A stretch of DNA of 64,000 nucleotides from Aptenodytes patagonicus. Taxonomy: Eukaryota > Chordata > Aves > Sphenisciformes > Spheniscidae. The DNA lies in contig NC_134961.1 in assembly GCF_965638725.1 (NCBI RefSeq), positions 2,976,001-3,040,000 of the forward strand, written 5' to 3'. A program made the translations under genes and the position numbers. This document shows, in pieces, positions 9,101 to 19,000 of the stretch (position 1 is the stretch's first letter; each line of letters opens with the position of its first letter). The notes below the pieces were generated by a model. It saw nothing but the letters and a program-made list of their open reading frames with translations. It ran no database searches and was not told the origin of the DNA.

Positions 9101-11495
9101 GGAACAATCTGAGGAGGAACTGAATAGACAACAGTAGAGAAAGCAGTGGTAATCCTTTCCACATCTGGCCAATGAAATATGTCTCTTCCTGATGGTGGCA
9201 TTGATTTAAAGCTAATCTAGTGCTGTGGATTTACTGCTCTGCGCCAGCCAGACCTGGTCAGTAAGTGTGGTCTATGTCCTTAAGACTTGCTCTTTCCCTG
9301 CAGGATCACATCATGGAAATTTTTTCCACTTACGGAAAGATTAAAATGATTGACATGCCAGTTGACAGGCTAAATCCACACCTCTCTAAAGGTTATGCTT
9401 ATGTGGAGTTTGAGAACCCAGATGATGCTGAGAAAGCCCTGAAACACATGGATGGAGGTAGGTATCAAATGCTGCAAGGAGGCTGGGTGCTTTTAAAAAT
9501 GTTTGGAGCAGATGAGTTTGATCTGAAAATGAGTTAGAGGTGATAGGGAAGCCTTTGGGGGACTGATCTGAAATACTGTCAGTTTTCAGCCCAAATGGCT
9601 TTGGCTTTTGTGTGGTTCAGGACAGATCCAAAACATCACAGAACTTTTACAGAATTTTATTACTGTTTGTTTTGAAAAAAACCTCAGTTTTAAGTTTCTG
9701 TGAAAATCTTTCCCGGTTAACATCCGAACTGCAATTTGATGGGATATTAGATTAAGTAGTCTAGTATGTATGTGGACTTTGTCAAAATAACCCCTGAGCA
9801 GGTGGTGGAAATAGGACTGTCGGCTGATTCATGCTTCAGTTGCTTGTGACAAAGCTGTGAGTTGCAGTAATGTGATCTGTAGATGTTAGTGTTGGAAAAT
9901 ACTTACTTCTACCTGTTTCTGTGCTTCCCTAAAAAGGCCAGATTGATGGTCAGGAGATCACTGCCACAGCTGTGCTGGCACCACGACCTAGGCCGCCTCC
10001 CAGACGCTTTACCCCACCCAGGAGGATGCTGCCACCACCACCGATGTGGCGCAGGTCACCCCCTCGCATGAGGAGAAGGTGAGAGCTGTGACAATTTGTG
10101 CTTCCTTCTCAGTGTAACAACGTGTTATCACTGAAAGACTCGGCATGGGGACAATTTCATCCTGTGACTTTCCCCTCCAAATGACAGTCACACCTTTTGG
10201 GCATCAGTTGAACCTGGATTGTACGACTTAACTCCTTAGCACCAGGGTGACCTGCTCTGGTCTACACCCCCAATGCAGTCCGTCGGAAATGTCAGATGCT
10301 TTCCAGCCCATTCCCTGGAGTCCCCTCTGCATAAATGCTTTGAGGTGAAGTGGGAATGGACTTCTGGCTGGCAGAATGCTTTCGGCAGCCTGCTCCAGCC
10401 ACTTGCTTTTCTGAAGCCCTTGCACCTCCCTCCCTTATTTATACGAATGGGCACATGACCAAAAAGCAGTCCCTCTGCATCAGGTGAGCGGAGTACACAG
10501 ACCCCAAGATGTGACCTGACATGCACGCGCCTGTTGTGCAACTTGGGGCTGCCTGAACGTGCTCAGATAAGTCTTTCGGAGTCTTCCTTAGCATCTAGAT
10601 GGGCTCCTCTGTCTTGGAAATCTGCTTAAACTCTTGTCACTAGTAAAAGCGGCTCCTGTGTGAGCCACTTGATTGCTGAATAGCTTACGAACTGCAGGTT
10701 TAAAAATGAGAACTAGTTTACATGGCACAAGATCCAACTGCCTGTTGGTCCTCCTTTAAACAGGCCTTTTACTGAGGTCTGGCAAATGCTAGATTTGGCA
10801 TTGCCTCCTTAGTGTTTGTTTTCTTCCCTAGTCTAACTTTTACTGTCCTGTTCAGGCTCTGCTAATACTTTGTGCCTGGAAGCTTGGTGTCATACTGGTG
10901 GCTGTACGGATTGATTGTGGTACTGAAGGGCTTGAAGCCGAATCATTTCTTTAGAGTTAGACTTCCTCTAAGAAATGTCCCTGTGGTTTGAAAGGGCTTA
11001 TATAAATCCTTTCCCTGAATATCACTATTTCAGGAGTCCAAGCTGACTTTTCCGGTGAAGGAGAATCCGATGTAGAATGAACTTGAGCTTGTTTTGCTTG
11101 AGGAAGAAGACAAGATTCTTGTCTGTTCTTTGGGTATTACACATTCTTTCAACTTCCTGAAGCAGAGGGAGGGTAGCCAGAATATTCCTGCTGTGTGGTC
11201 AATGTTTGAGTTGCCTTTCTCCTCTCTGGAGCTGGCTGTATTTCGCTGGAGCTCTTTCACCATGGTGCGTGAGGGTTTTTTGGAGGGTGGCGGGGAAGTG
11301 TTTTTGAAAAGTTGGTAGATGAGCTGACAAATTACTGGAACCTATTGCTCTCGTCTCCTAATGAAAGCTTTCTCCTTCTAATCTGTCAGGTCCCGGTCTC
11401 CTAGGCGCAGATCCCCTGTTCGCCGGCGATCAAGATCTAGATCTCCTGGACGAAGGCGCCATCGCAGCCGCTCCAGCTCAAACTCCTCACGATAA
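6088..11495 (+). CDS. RNPS1: RNPS1, RNA-binding protein with serine-rich domain 1 (complete, 7 coding exons)
   Basis: The coding exons are 6088-6158, 6518-6673, 6991-7182, 8399-8501, 9304-9457, 9937-10078 and 11390-11495, joining in phase to 924 nt (307 residues; human is about 305). The protein starts MELSGLKKKSLLG. A basic, Ser-rich region with a long poly-Ser tract fills residues about 24-145. One RRM spans about 163-242, with RNP2 VHVGRL (163-168) and RNP1 KGYAYVEF (203-210). A Pro/Arg-rich stretch and an RS-like C-terminus ending SRSSSNSSR follow. In the family it activates splicing, sits in the peripheral exon junction complex, forms ASAP with ACIN1 and SAP18 through the RRM, and promotes nonsense-mediated decay. 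The match to remembered human RNPS1 is near identical. One visible difference is APRPRPPP where human has APWPRPPP. TELO2 follows on the same strand. Confidence 0.97.
6518..6673 (+). CDS. RNPS1: RNPS1 coding exon 2
   Basis: It encodes residues 24-76, the Lys/Asp/Arg-rich segment ending in GSSST. The acceptor is TTGAAG|G and the donor CCAG|GTAGTT. A second AG|GTAGTA lies exactly 16 nt downstream (donor at 6690). Confidence 0.95.
6991..7182 (+). CDS. RNPS1: RNPS1 coding exon 3 (poly-Ser domain)
   Basis: It encodes residues 76-140, mostly Ser with Arg, Thr and Gly, ending in the SRRRHDNRRRSRS segment. The acceptor is CCAACAG|A and the donor AA|GTGAGT. Confidence 0.96.
7540..7605. repeat. TG/TA tract followed by G14 run
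   Basis: An alternating TGTATGTGTATGCATG stretch leads to ATAAAAAAACAAAA and then fourteen G (7592-7605), in an RNPS1 intron. Confidence 0.8.
7848..7866. repeat. T11-A8 palindromic homopolymer tract
   Basis: A poly(T) run passes directly into poly(A) in an RNPS1 intron. Confidence 0.7.
8399..8501 (+). CDS. RNPS1: RNPS1 coding exon 4
   Basis: It encodes residues 140-174 including the RRM RNP2 motif VHVGRL. The acceptor is AATCAG|G and the donor AAG|GTAATG. Confidence 0.96.
9304..9457 (+). CDS. RNPS1: RNPS1 coding exon 5 (RRM core)
   Basis: It encodes residues 175-226 with RNP1 KGYAYVEF. The acceptor is CCCTGCAG|G and the donor G|GTAGGT. Confidence 0.97.
9937..10078 (+). CDS. RNPS1: RNPS1 coding exon 6
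   Basis: It encodes residues 226-273, the end of the RRM and the Pro/Arg-rich linker. The acceptor is AAAAAG|G, with a weak tract interrupted by AAAAA, and the donor AG|GTGAGA. Confidence 0.95.
11390..11495 (+). CDS. RNPS1: RNPS1 last coding exon
   Basis: It encodes residues 273-307, the Arg/Ser-rich C-terminus, with the TAA stop at 11493-11495. The acceptor is CTGTCAG|G. Confidence 0.97.
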
Positions 11496-12528
11496 AGCAA
11501 AAAGACTGGACAGCTTTTTATTTTTTAACTTAAATCCCGTCAGACTAAATATTGTACCTTTTTTTTATAATGGGTCTGGGTGAGGAGGAGTGAGAGAGAG
11601 AGAGAGCGAATCCTGGCAGTGGAGGCAACCTAAGAGGAGAGCGCAACAGTTCCCGGCCAGTAGATAGCCTTTGCTGTGGGGCTTCTAGTTTCCTGGCATT
11701 GAATTGAAATTATTTAAAAATGGCTTTGATTTTTAAAGGCTGCAAAAACATCTACTCCAGATAAACGAAAGGAAAGATGTTACAGCCTCTCTTTCTCCAG
11801 TTAGCAGGCTGCTGCTTGGTGATTTCTAAACGCTTAGCACGCTGTACAGACGAGCATGTAAATCTTGAGCTATTTCAGAAACCCTGTACAGTAAGACAGG
11901 GAGGCATTTAACTTGATCTCTAGGTGCCAGCACAGGATTTTTCAGAGCAGCTAGAGCCCAGATCTGCCCGAGACTTAAATACCGAGTTGTCGCTGTATTC
12001 CAATTCCCGAACAGATTATTAGTTTCTGCAGAAGAGTAAGCTCTTTCTGCAAATTAAGCTCTTCTGTAACGCATGTACCAGGCGATCACCACAGAAACGA
12101 CGGTCCAGACCACTGAACATGATAATTTAGAAAAGAAGCTGGAAATCTTAAGAGCTGGTTTGTAGCTGCCCCTGTAAATGACTTCTTTCACCTTTTCTTA
12201 AAGGGTTTTGGTAAAAACTTCCTACACAACCCCCCAGTGAAACGGTGCGAGTGCTTCTGCTTTTGCAAATCTCAAATTAGCGACTGAGCGTCAACCCCCT
12301 GGAAACTGCAAGGCAGAGAGGGAGGCTCGAGGCCATGATGCTGTCCGGATTGACTGGGGTTCACACAGGGAAAGGCAAAGAATTTACCATCTGTTGTACA
12401 GTCAATACTATAAAGATTTTTTTTTTGTTTGTTTTGTTTTGTATCACTTTGTAGCCTTTTGGGCCATGTTGTGTTTGTACTTGTGTAGGACCAGCGACTA
12501 TTGAATAAAGCAGTAGGGTTGAGAATAG
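11496..12528 (+). other. RNPS1: RNPS1 3' UTR
   Basis: About 1 kb of non-coding sequence runs from the stop to just past the AATAAA at 12504-12509. A GAGAGAGAGAGAG tract lies at about 11591-11607. The cleavage point is estimated. Confidence 0.75.
12504..12509 (+). terminator. RNPS1: RNPS1 polyadenylation signal AATAAA
   Basis: TTGAATAAAGCAG is followed by a GGGTTG element. It is the best canonical signal between the RNPS1 stop and the TELO2 promoter. Confidence 0.8.
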
Positions 12529-12534
12529 CCGGCC

Positions 12535-12787
12535 TGCTTCGCTCCCTTCTCCAGCCCCTTGCTCAGCGCAGAAGCGGTGAGGGCGGCAGCTGCCGTTACT
12601 GGGCTTTTTTACGGTAAAACCGGCGCAGGCCCCTCCCGCGCGGGGGGCGGCAGAGCCGGAGGGCACCTGTCTCTTTAAGACCGGCGCGGGCGGTGCTTTT
12701 CTCTAGCGTCACGCGGGCAGGCGCCGCTGATTGGCTGCCGCTGAGGGCGGGCGGAAGCGGGGTCGCTACCTCGCTCCCCTCAGCGCC
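12535..12787 (+). promoter_or_regulatory. TELO2: Compact CpG-island promoter of TELO2
   Basis: This GC-rich segment between the RNPS1 poly(A) site and the TELO2 ATG carries an inverted CCAAT box (ATTGG, 12730-12734), a GC-box/ETS-like GGGCGGGCGGAAGCGG at about 12745-12760 and a GCGTCACGCG element at about 12706-12715. No TATA box is seen. The island extends through exon 1 into intron 1 (to about 13200). Confidence 0.75.
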
Positions 12788-13071
12788 ATGGCGGCGGCGC
12801 TGGAGCGCGCCCTGCGGGAGGCCGCGGCGGCGCTGGAGCGGGACGGGGAGGGGGCCGCGGCGGCGCTGGGCGCCGTGCCGGCCGCTCTGGCGGCGGCGGG
12901 GGGCCCGGCCGCCCTCGGGGAGCGGGAGCGGGCGGCCTTCGGCGCCTTCCTGCGGAGCCTGGCCCGGGCGCCCCGCGCGGCGCGGCCCGAGGGCGTGTGG
13001 CAGAGCTGCTTCCTGGAGGGCCCGCCCGTCCTCGCCCTCTGCGTCCTGCTGGAAGCCCTCGCCTCCCCGGG
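12788..13071 (+). CDS. TELO2: TELO2 coding exon 1
   Basis: It encodes residues 1-95, Ala/Arg/Gly-rich and extremely GC-rich. It is the least conserved part against human except for a FLEGP motif. The donor is GG|GTCAGT. Confidence 0.93.
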
Positions 13072-16000
13072 GTCAGTCCGGCTTGGGCCGGGGCGGGCGG
13101 GCGGGCGGCTCCCGCGGGCCCGACCGGAGCTCCGGGCCTGCTCCCCGGTGGGAGGCGGGTGTCACCCGGCACGGTGGCCCGGAGAGCTGACAGGGGCTCG
13201 TCCTCCTCCGAGGTTGTCTCGGAGCGCAAAAGGAGGGATGTCCGAGGGTGCCCCACCTGCGGCATAAGGGAGGTGACACAAACGTGCAGGTGGACGGAGA
13301 TGAGAGTGAGCGTGGGGAGGCCTCGCTCTGCCCTCGGGCTCCCTGAATCCCTTCGTTTCCAAACCCGCATACAGCACTGACGTTTCCCACAGAGGTCTCG
13401 AAACTGTCTTCGGTTACGCTTATTGAATATCCTGAAACGTTATGGGCCGAGGAAACTGTAGAGATACAAAGAGATTAAAATCACTTTGATTTTAATTTGA
13501 TTTTGATTAAAACTCTGTGTGATTGAGCAGCAGTGTTGTAGTGGTGAGACCACAACAGAAAAACAATAGCGTGCGCGCATCTTTTTCTTACCAGTTAAAA
13601 GGGGCGGGGGCTCATTCCAGTTGCTTTCTTCCAGTCCTAGCTTTTATCCGGGGGAGGTCGTTGAGGTACTGGAACAGTTCCTGCAGGAGGGACGGATTTC
13701 GGCTCTGATGTGGGAGGTCTGTCAGCAGCAAGCACAGGCTGGCTCACCTGAGGTGCAAGAGGCCCTGCTCAACAAGATTGTATGTTTGCCTGATCACGTG
13801 AGCAATAAACTCCAGGGGAAAAACCCACCAGTATTCTTCCCACAGAACTACTTTCCTCTCTTGGGTGGTGCAATTATCCAGGTGCTGCAAAAGATCTCCG
13901 ATTCTCTAAGAGGTAAGATTGCAGGAAGATTGTGCTATAGAGGTGACTCTTCTGAAGAAGTGTTTTGTGCATGGACCCCCTTGGCTGGTGCTTGAAATAC
14001 AGATAATGGGTGTTGCAGAGCCTCACGTTCATCCTTCAGGCTGAAGTTTGTTGCGCTTAAAAGCATAAGATACCAGGAATGAGGAAGATGGCCGAGGCCT
14101 TTTAAAATCCCACTGAAAGCTGCAATCCTACGAGCTGTTAAATAGCATCATCGTCTGTTGTCAAAGCTTAATTGCGGTCACTTGCTCTGTGCTGAAGTAA
14201 TTGTATGGAAGATTTAAACGGCACTGAATGAGCCAGTGGCTTTGTTACCATTGTGTTAAAGCGGGACTGAGCTACTTTAGTCTTCTGACTCTCGCTGTGT
14301 ATAAATAATACCGGGTGCCGCTTTGTGTCTGAAGGCAGGTGGTGGAGGGAGGAAGAGATGATGCTTGAAGAAAAAAAGTTAATCTGTGTTTTCAGGCTTC
14401 GGTACTTGTAGAAGTGTATGCACCTCCTTCTGAAGGTTGTTTGGAGGATGCTGGTGATGCTCTTGTTAAGCTTGTGTCTGTTTTATCCCAGGTGGCTTGG
14501 ATTGCTCAATCTCTTTTGTTTCTCATGTCCTGGGGAAGGTATGCGTTCATGGGAGACAAAGTGAGTGGTTTACAATACTATTTTGGGGAGGGGTAAAGTC
14601 TGTTTTACTGTATTTAGTACGGAAGGATGACTGTGATAATGATCAACAGAGGGAGTGGGAGACTGACCAATTAATACTTTGGGGGTTTTGTAGGCTGCTT
14701 TCTGAGGCTACTCAACTACGTATCTGATAGATGTCGATCCTTTTCTGTCAGCCCACGTGAATGTGATCTGTTCTCTCAAAAATTGATGAGGTTATTAGCC
14801 TTCTCATCCTGCCATTTGGGGCATAACTGTTAAATGCTCTTCTAGTGCTTTTCATCCAGTGGTCTGAAAATGCCTTCTGAATACCAGTATAAATCACTGC
14901 CCATATGTAATAACCCTCTCATGTGAATACCCTTCAGTCTGGCTTTGCTTAGGACTTTGAAGCCACTGAATGCAGTAGTAGTTAACAGGGCTGGGGAAGA
15001 GGAGGAAAGATTTTCTAGCTGTTTACAGTGATGAGGAATACTTGCAAGTTCCTTAGGCTGCTTAGGTTAGTTCTTACCACAGGAACAACTTAGAAATGCA
15101 AACTGTACATTGTATTTCTTCATCTTGTAAGGATCTTGAAATTTGCAGGCTGACCTTGAGTACCATTGCACCAGTTCTGTCCATCTGGTGTATTTACCTG
15201 TTTTCTCTTCCACTTCAGAGGAAATTCTGAGCGTTTTGGTACCCCGCCTAACGGATCTCACCAAGTCAGACTGCATCTGGCAAAGAATATGCTGGCGATT
15301 GGTTGAATGTGTGCCAGACCGCTGGATGGAAGCAGTGGTCCTTGGTTTTGTGCAGAGAGCACCGGGGTAAGAGCTCTGTTTTCCTCCCTGATCCAGAGCA
15401 AAGGCTGGAATTTTTTCACAGATACTTGCAGAATCAGTTTCTGAAAGATGCTGGTGTGTGTGTTTGTGTAGGCGGTTTCTTAAAGTGCCATTTCCTGAGA
15501 GACTCTAGGGGTAAAGTAGTTGATTGTTCCCTCTCAGGCAGAACCTGCACCATTCCTTAAATATCTGTGTTGTGACATGCAGTGAAAAAACAAGTGAAAA
15601 CATTCTTTGCAATTACTGGCTCATTCTTAAAGTTTAGAGGTGTTTTAGAGACTTTGTTGCAAATAGCTGCTCACAGAATTTCCTATGATTAGTAGCAACA
15701 TGGCAGTAATTACATGGATTCCTAATGCTTTGCTATTGACCTGTCTTGCTAGGGCAGATACCTTGTCTAGGTTGCTGGGGAACCTGGTTGTGAAAAACAA
15801 GAAAGCTCAGTTTGTGGTGACACAGAAGGTGCTGCTCTTGCAGTATTGCCACACGGTAAGGGCTCTGCGTTGAACAGTGGTGTAGTAATGCCTGGTTTTC
15901 CCAATGTGTTTTTTAGCTGAGCTCCAGGTCTTCTTGAGTAAGATTTAACTCTTCACTCTGAAATCAGCCCTCAGTCTCTCTACATGTACCTGAGCTGTGC

Positions 16001-19000
16001 AGCTGTTCACTTACATCCCCTCAGCTGAATGTAATGAAGAGGGAGTGGTAAATGGTTGCTTTGAAATCATGGGATTCACCTGCTTTCTCAGGGTTGATGG
16101 CAATTAGCAGAATTACTGTACACTCTGGAACCAAATGGTTATTTGCACATAATTTCAGTTTTCTGGGGAGCTGGAGACATCTAGTTAATTTAGAATCTGA
16201 AAGAAGAGACTGAAGAAGCCATGACCCACCCTCAGGGATAAGAATTAGATTGAAGAGATGAGACAAAGACTTTTTTTTTTTCCTGTGCACCTAAGTTGGT
16301 CACAAGGTGTTAGGAAGTGTTCTGTGGCTTGTGATGTTGTGAGAGAGGTTCTCTAGATTTGCTGTGTTCCATGTTTGCCTGGGACTGTGCTGATCTGGTT
16401 TTGATGGTAAAAACGCTGTAGTGTATTCCTGTCCTGTTTTTCCATGTATTTCATCAGCAACTGCGTGTGTGTTTGGTTGGGTTTTTTTAATTCACTTACT
16501 TTTCTGTCTCTGAATGTTGTCAACCAGTCCCTCAGAATGAAAAGTTTAACATAGTGAAAATACACACTTGTGATTGCTGGATGACAACTTTATGGCCAGT
16601 TAAAGCAAGACTCGTGGTTTTCGTTGCAGACTGCAGTGCTGCAGAACCTCCTTGGTTACCTGTCCCTGGATAGTCTTCGGCGCGCCTTATTGATCAAAGT
16701 AAGGTTAAGTAACATTGTTGGTGAGGTATCTGATGGAAAAAAATTCTGCTGTGCGAGTGTGCGTGTGTGAATGTCTGTGGGGTGCAGCATTTTGGTACTT
16801 CTCTAAGACACTTTTGTTACTCTTCATGAGTGTGAGGGAAGCCCTACCATATCACAAGTCAATTGTGATTTACAAATAGAAGACTTTGTGCACTGCTGGT
16901 GTTAGTTTTTCATATTTAATTGGTAAATTGTCTTCCAAGTAGCAAAACTAATGAGGCTTGGATCCCGACAGATGTCCCGTGTCCTCCATCCTTCTCAGCT
17001 TCCTCTGTCATCCCCTAGTTGTGTGGGTGGGCAGATGGCAGCCAGTGATGAGGTTGGTTGAGCGCTGTCTGTGTGCCAAAAGGTTGATGCTTCAGAATCA
17101 TTCTCACCTACCTTTTCTTCAGTGGGGATGCAGGTATTTTCCCTCTCCAAGTCAGCAGTGTGATAGAACTTCTAGGAAATCTCTACTGTTTTGTCTTCTC
17201 CCCCCCTCCCCCCACTGGTTACATGTTCTATTATTCTAATTATCTGGAAGTACTGGCAGCTATATAAGATTGGACTAAAATCGTATAACACCATACAATA
17301 TCATATTGTTTTTTGACAATAATACGTATTGCTCTGCATATGATATTTATCACTTTTAAATAAAAAACCCCATTATATTTAACAATATATTAAACAAAGG
17401 TGGTGTGGAGTTCTCAGCTGGTCAAACACAGTACGTTTTGGGCCCTGAAATACAAAGTTAGCTCCGTTTGTATGGAGTGTAAAGTTCACTGGGAAGCATG
17501 AAGACCAAAGGACCATCAAAATATACAATGTGCTGTATGAAAGCACATTTCAAAAACGTGCTTCAAAACCAAGGTTGCTTCTGTGTAGAAAAGATCGATT
17601 TCAAGCCAACCTGAGTTCTCTGATTCAGGTGCTGCAAGAACTGTTGGAGACCTGGGGCAGCAGCAGTGCTGTGAAACACTCTCCACCTGAGCAGCAGCAG
17701 TATATTAGCAAGGCCATCCTTATCTGCCTCTCCCACCTGAAGGAGCCTGAAATCGAGAGCTGCAGAGAAGGTGAGAGAGAAGCAGGAGTTAGATTTGCTT
17801 AACAGAAGGTCTGACTGTGAGTAGAAAAATATCTTGCTTTGATCTATGCAAAACCTTCATCTTGGCAAACAGTGCAGCCTCCTGGGATCCTTTTTCTTTA
17901 GCACTGATATGATATAATTCCAAGTGCATAGATTTAAATTATAAAATTGGAGAACCATATCTTTGAACTAAGGTTCTTACCTGAACAGTGGTTTAGGAAC
18001 CCTTAAGCTTTGTCACAGGAATATCAGGATTCACTCTGGGACTGGTCAGAGGAATGGTGTGATTTGCAATTTATAGGCTTACTGTTGGAGTGTGAGTAAG
18101 GCTTCAAAGTGGACAGGGGAAAGTACACCAAGGATAAAAAGTTGTTTGGTTGGACTCTGACTGTCCACGTGCATTCCTCTGTGTCATTCTGCTCCCCTCA
18201 GTGTGAGGTGAGTAGGGATAGTGAGTTACCGGCAAGGACCTCCTATTCTGTATTCACGCAGTGCGTAGCACATTGGGGTCCTGGTCCAAAATTTCCATTT
18301 CTGTTGCAATAAAAAAAATTTCAGTCCAATGTCTAGAGTTACTTCTCTGCGTGTGTGGCTTTTGGGGGGCAAGAAGGTTGACTTACAAGACCTGTTCATC
18401 TGTTTCATTCCAGAATTAATTCTTCTTTAGGGGGGAGTAAGTGACCTGTTACTAACAACACTGTAGTTTTTATAATCAGTTTTTTATCTGACAGGTGTTG
18501 CAAAGATAAGCTTTTCTGAGTTGAAGGAGGTCAGTCTAACAGCAGTAAGCCTGCCTGGTAGAGCTGGCAACCGTCATTCTCTGGGTTGAGAAATACTGGT
18601 GTTATCTGCCTGTTTCAACTTATCTTGGTGGTGAGGGAAATTTCTCCCTCCATGATTGTTGTACTGGTCAGAATTTGTAGCTTCCTCGAAACATGGCGTT
18701 CCATTTAAGTGGCTTTGAAGCACTCTAAAAACAAGCTAAAGGTTGACTCGACTTACCATTCTTTTTTGTTTCAGTGAAAACTGAAATATTCCAAATTTAG
18801 AATATATTGTAATGTTTTGTTGACTTTTGTACCCCATGAAAAAGCATGGGTTTATTATATTGGTGCTGAAGGGCAATACTGCCATTGCAGAAAGAGAAGT
18901 CACAGTTGCATGGGCCCTTTCTATCTTTCTACCCATTATTGGGTGGTGAGTGGCTAAAGATGCCTCTGAGGGAACTGGCATGAAGATGGATGTTTGTTTC

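Noticed and set aside
12731..12790. TELO2 start 19 codons upstream via a TTG
   Set aside because: Not an ATG; the ATG at 12788 has a good Kozak context and gives a length consistent with the family.
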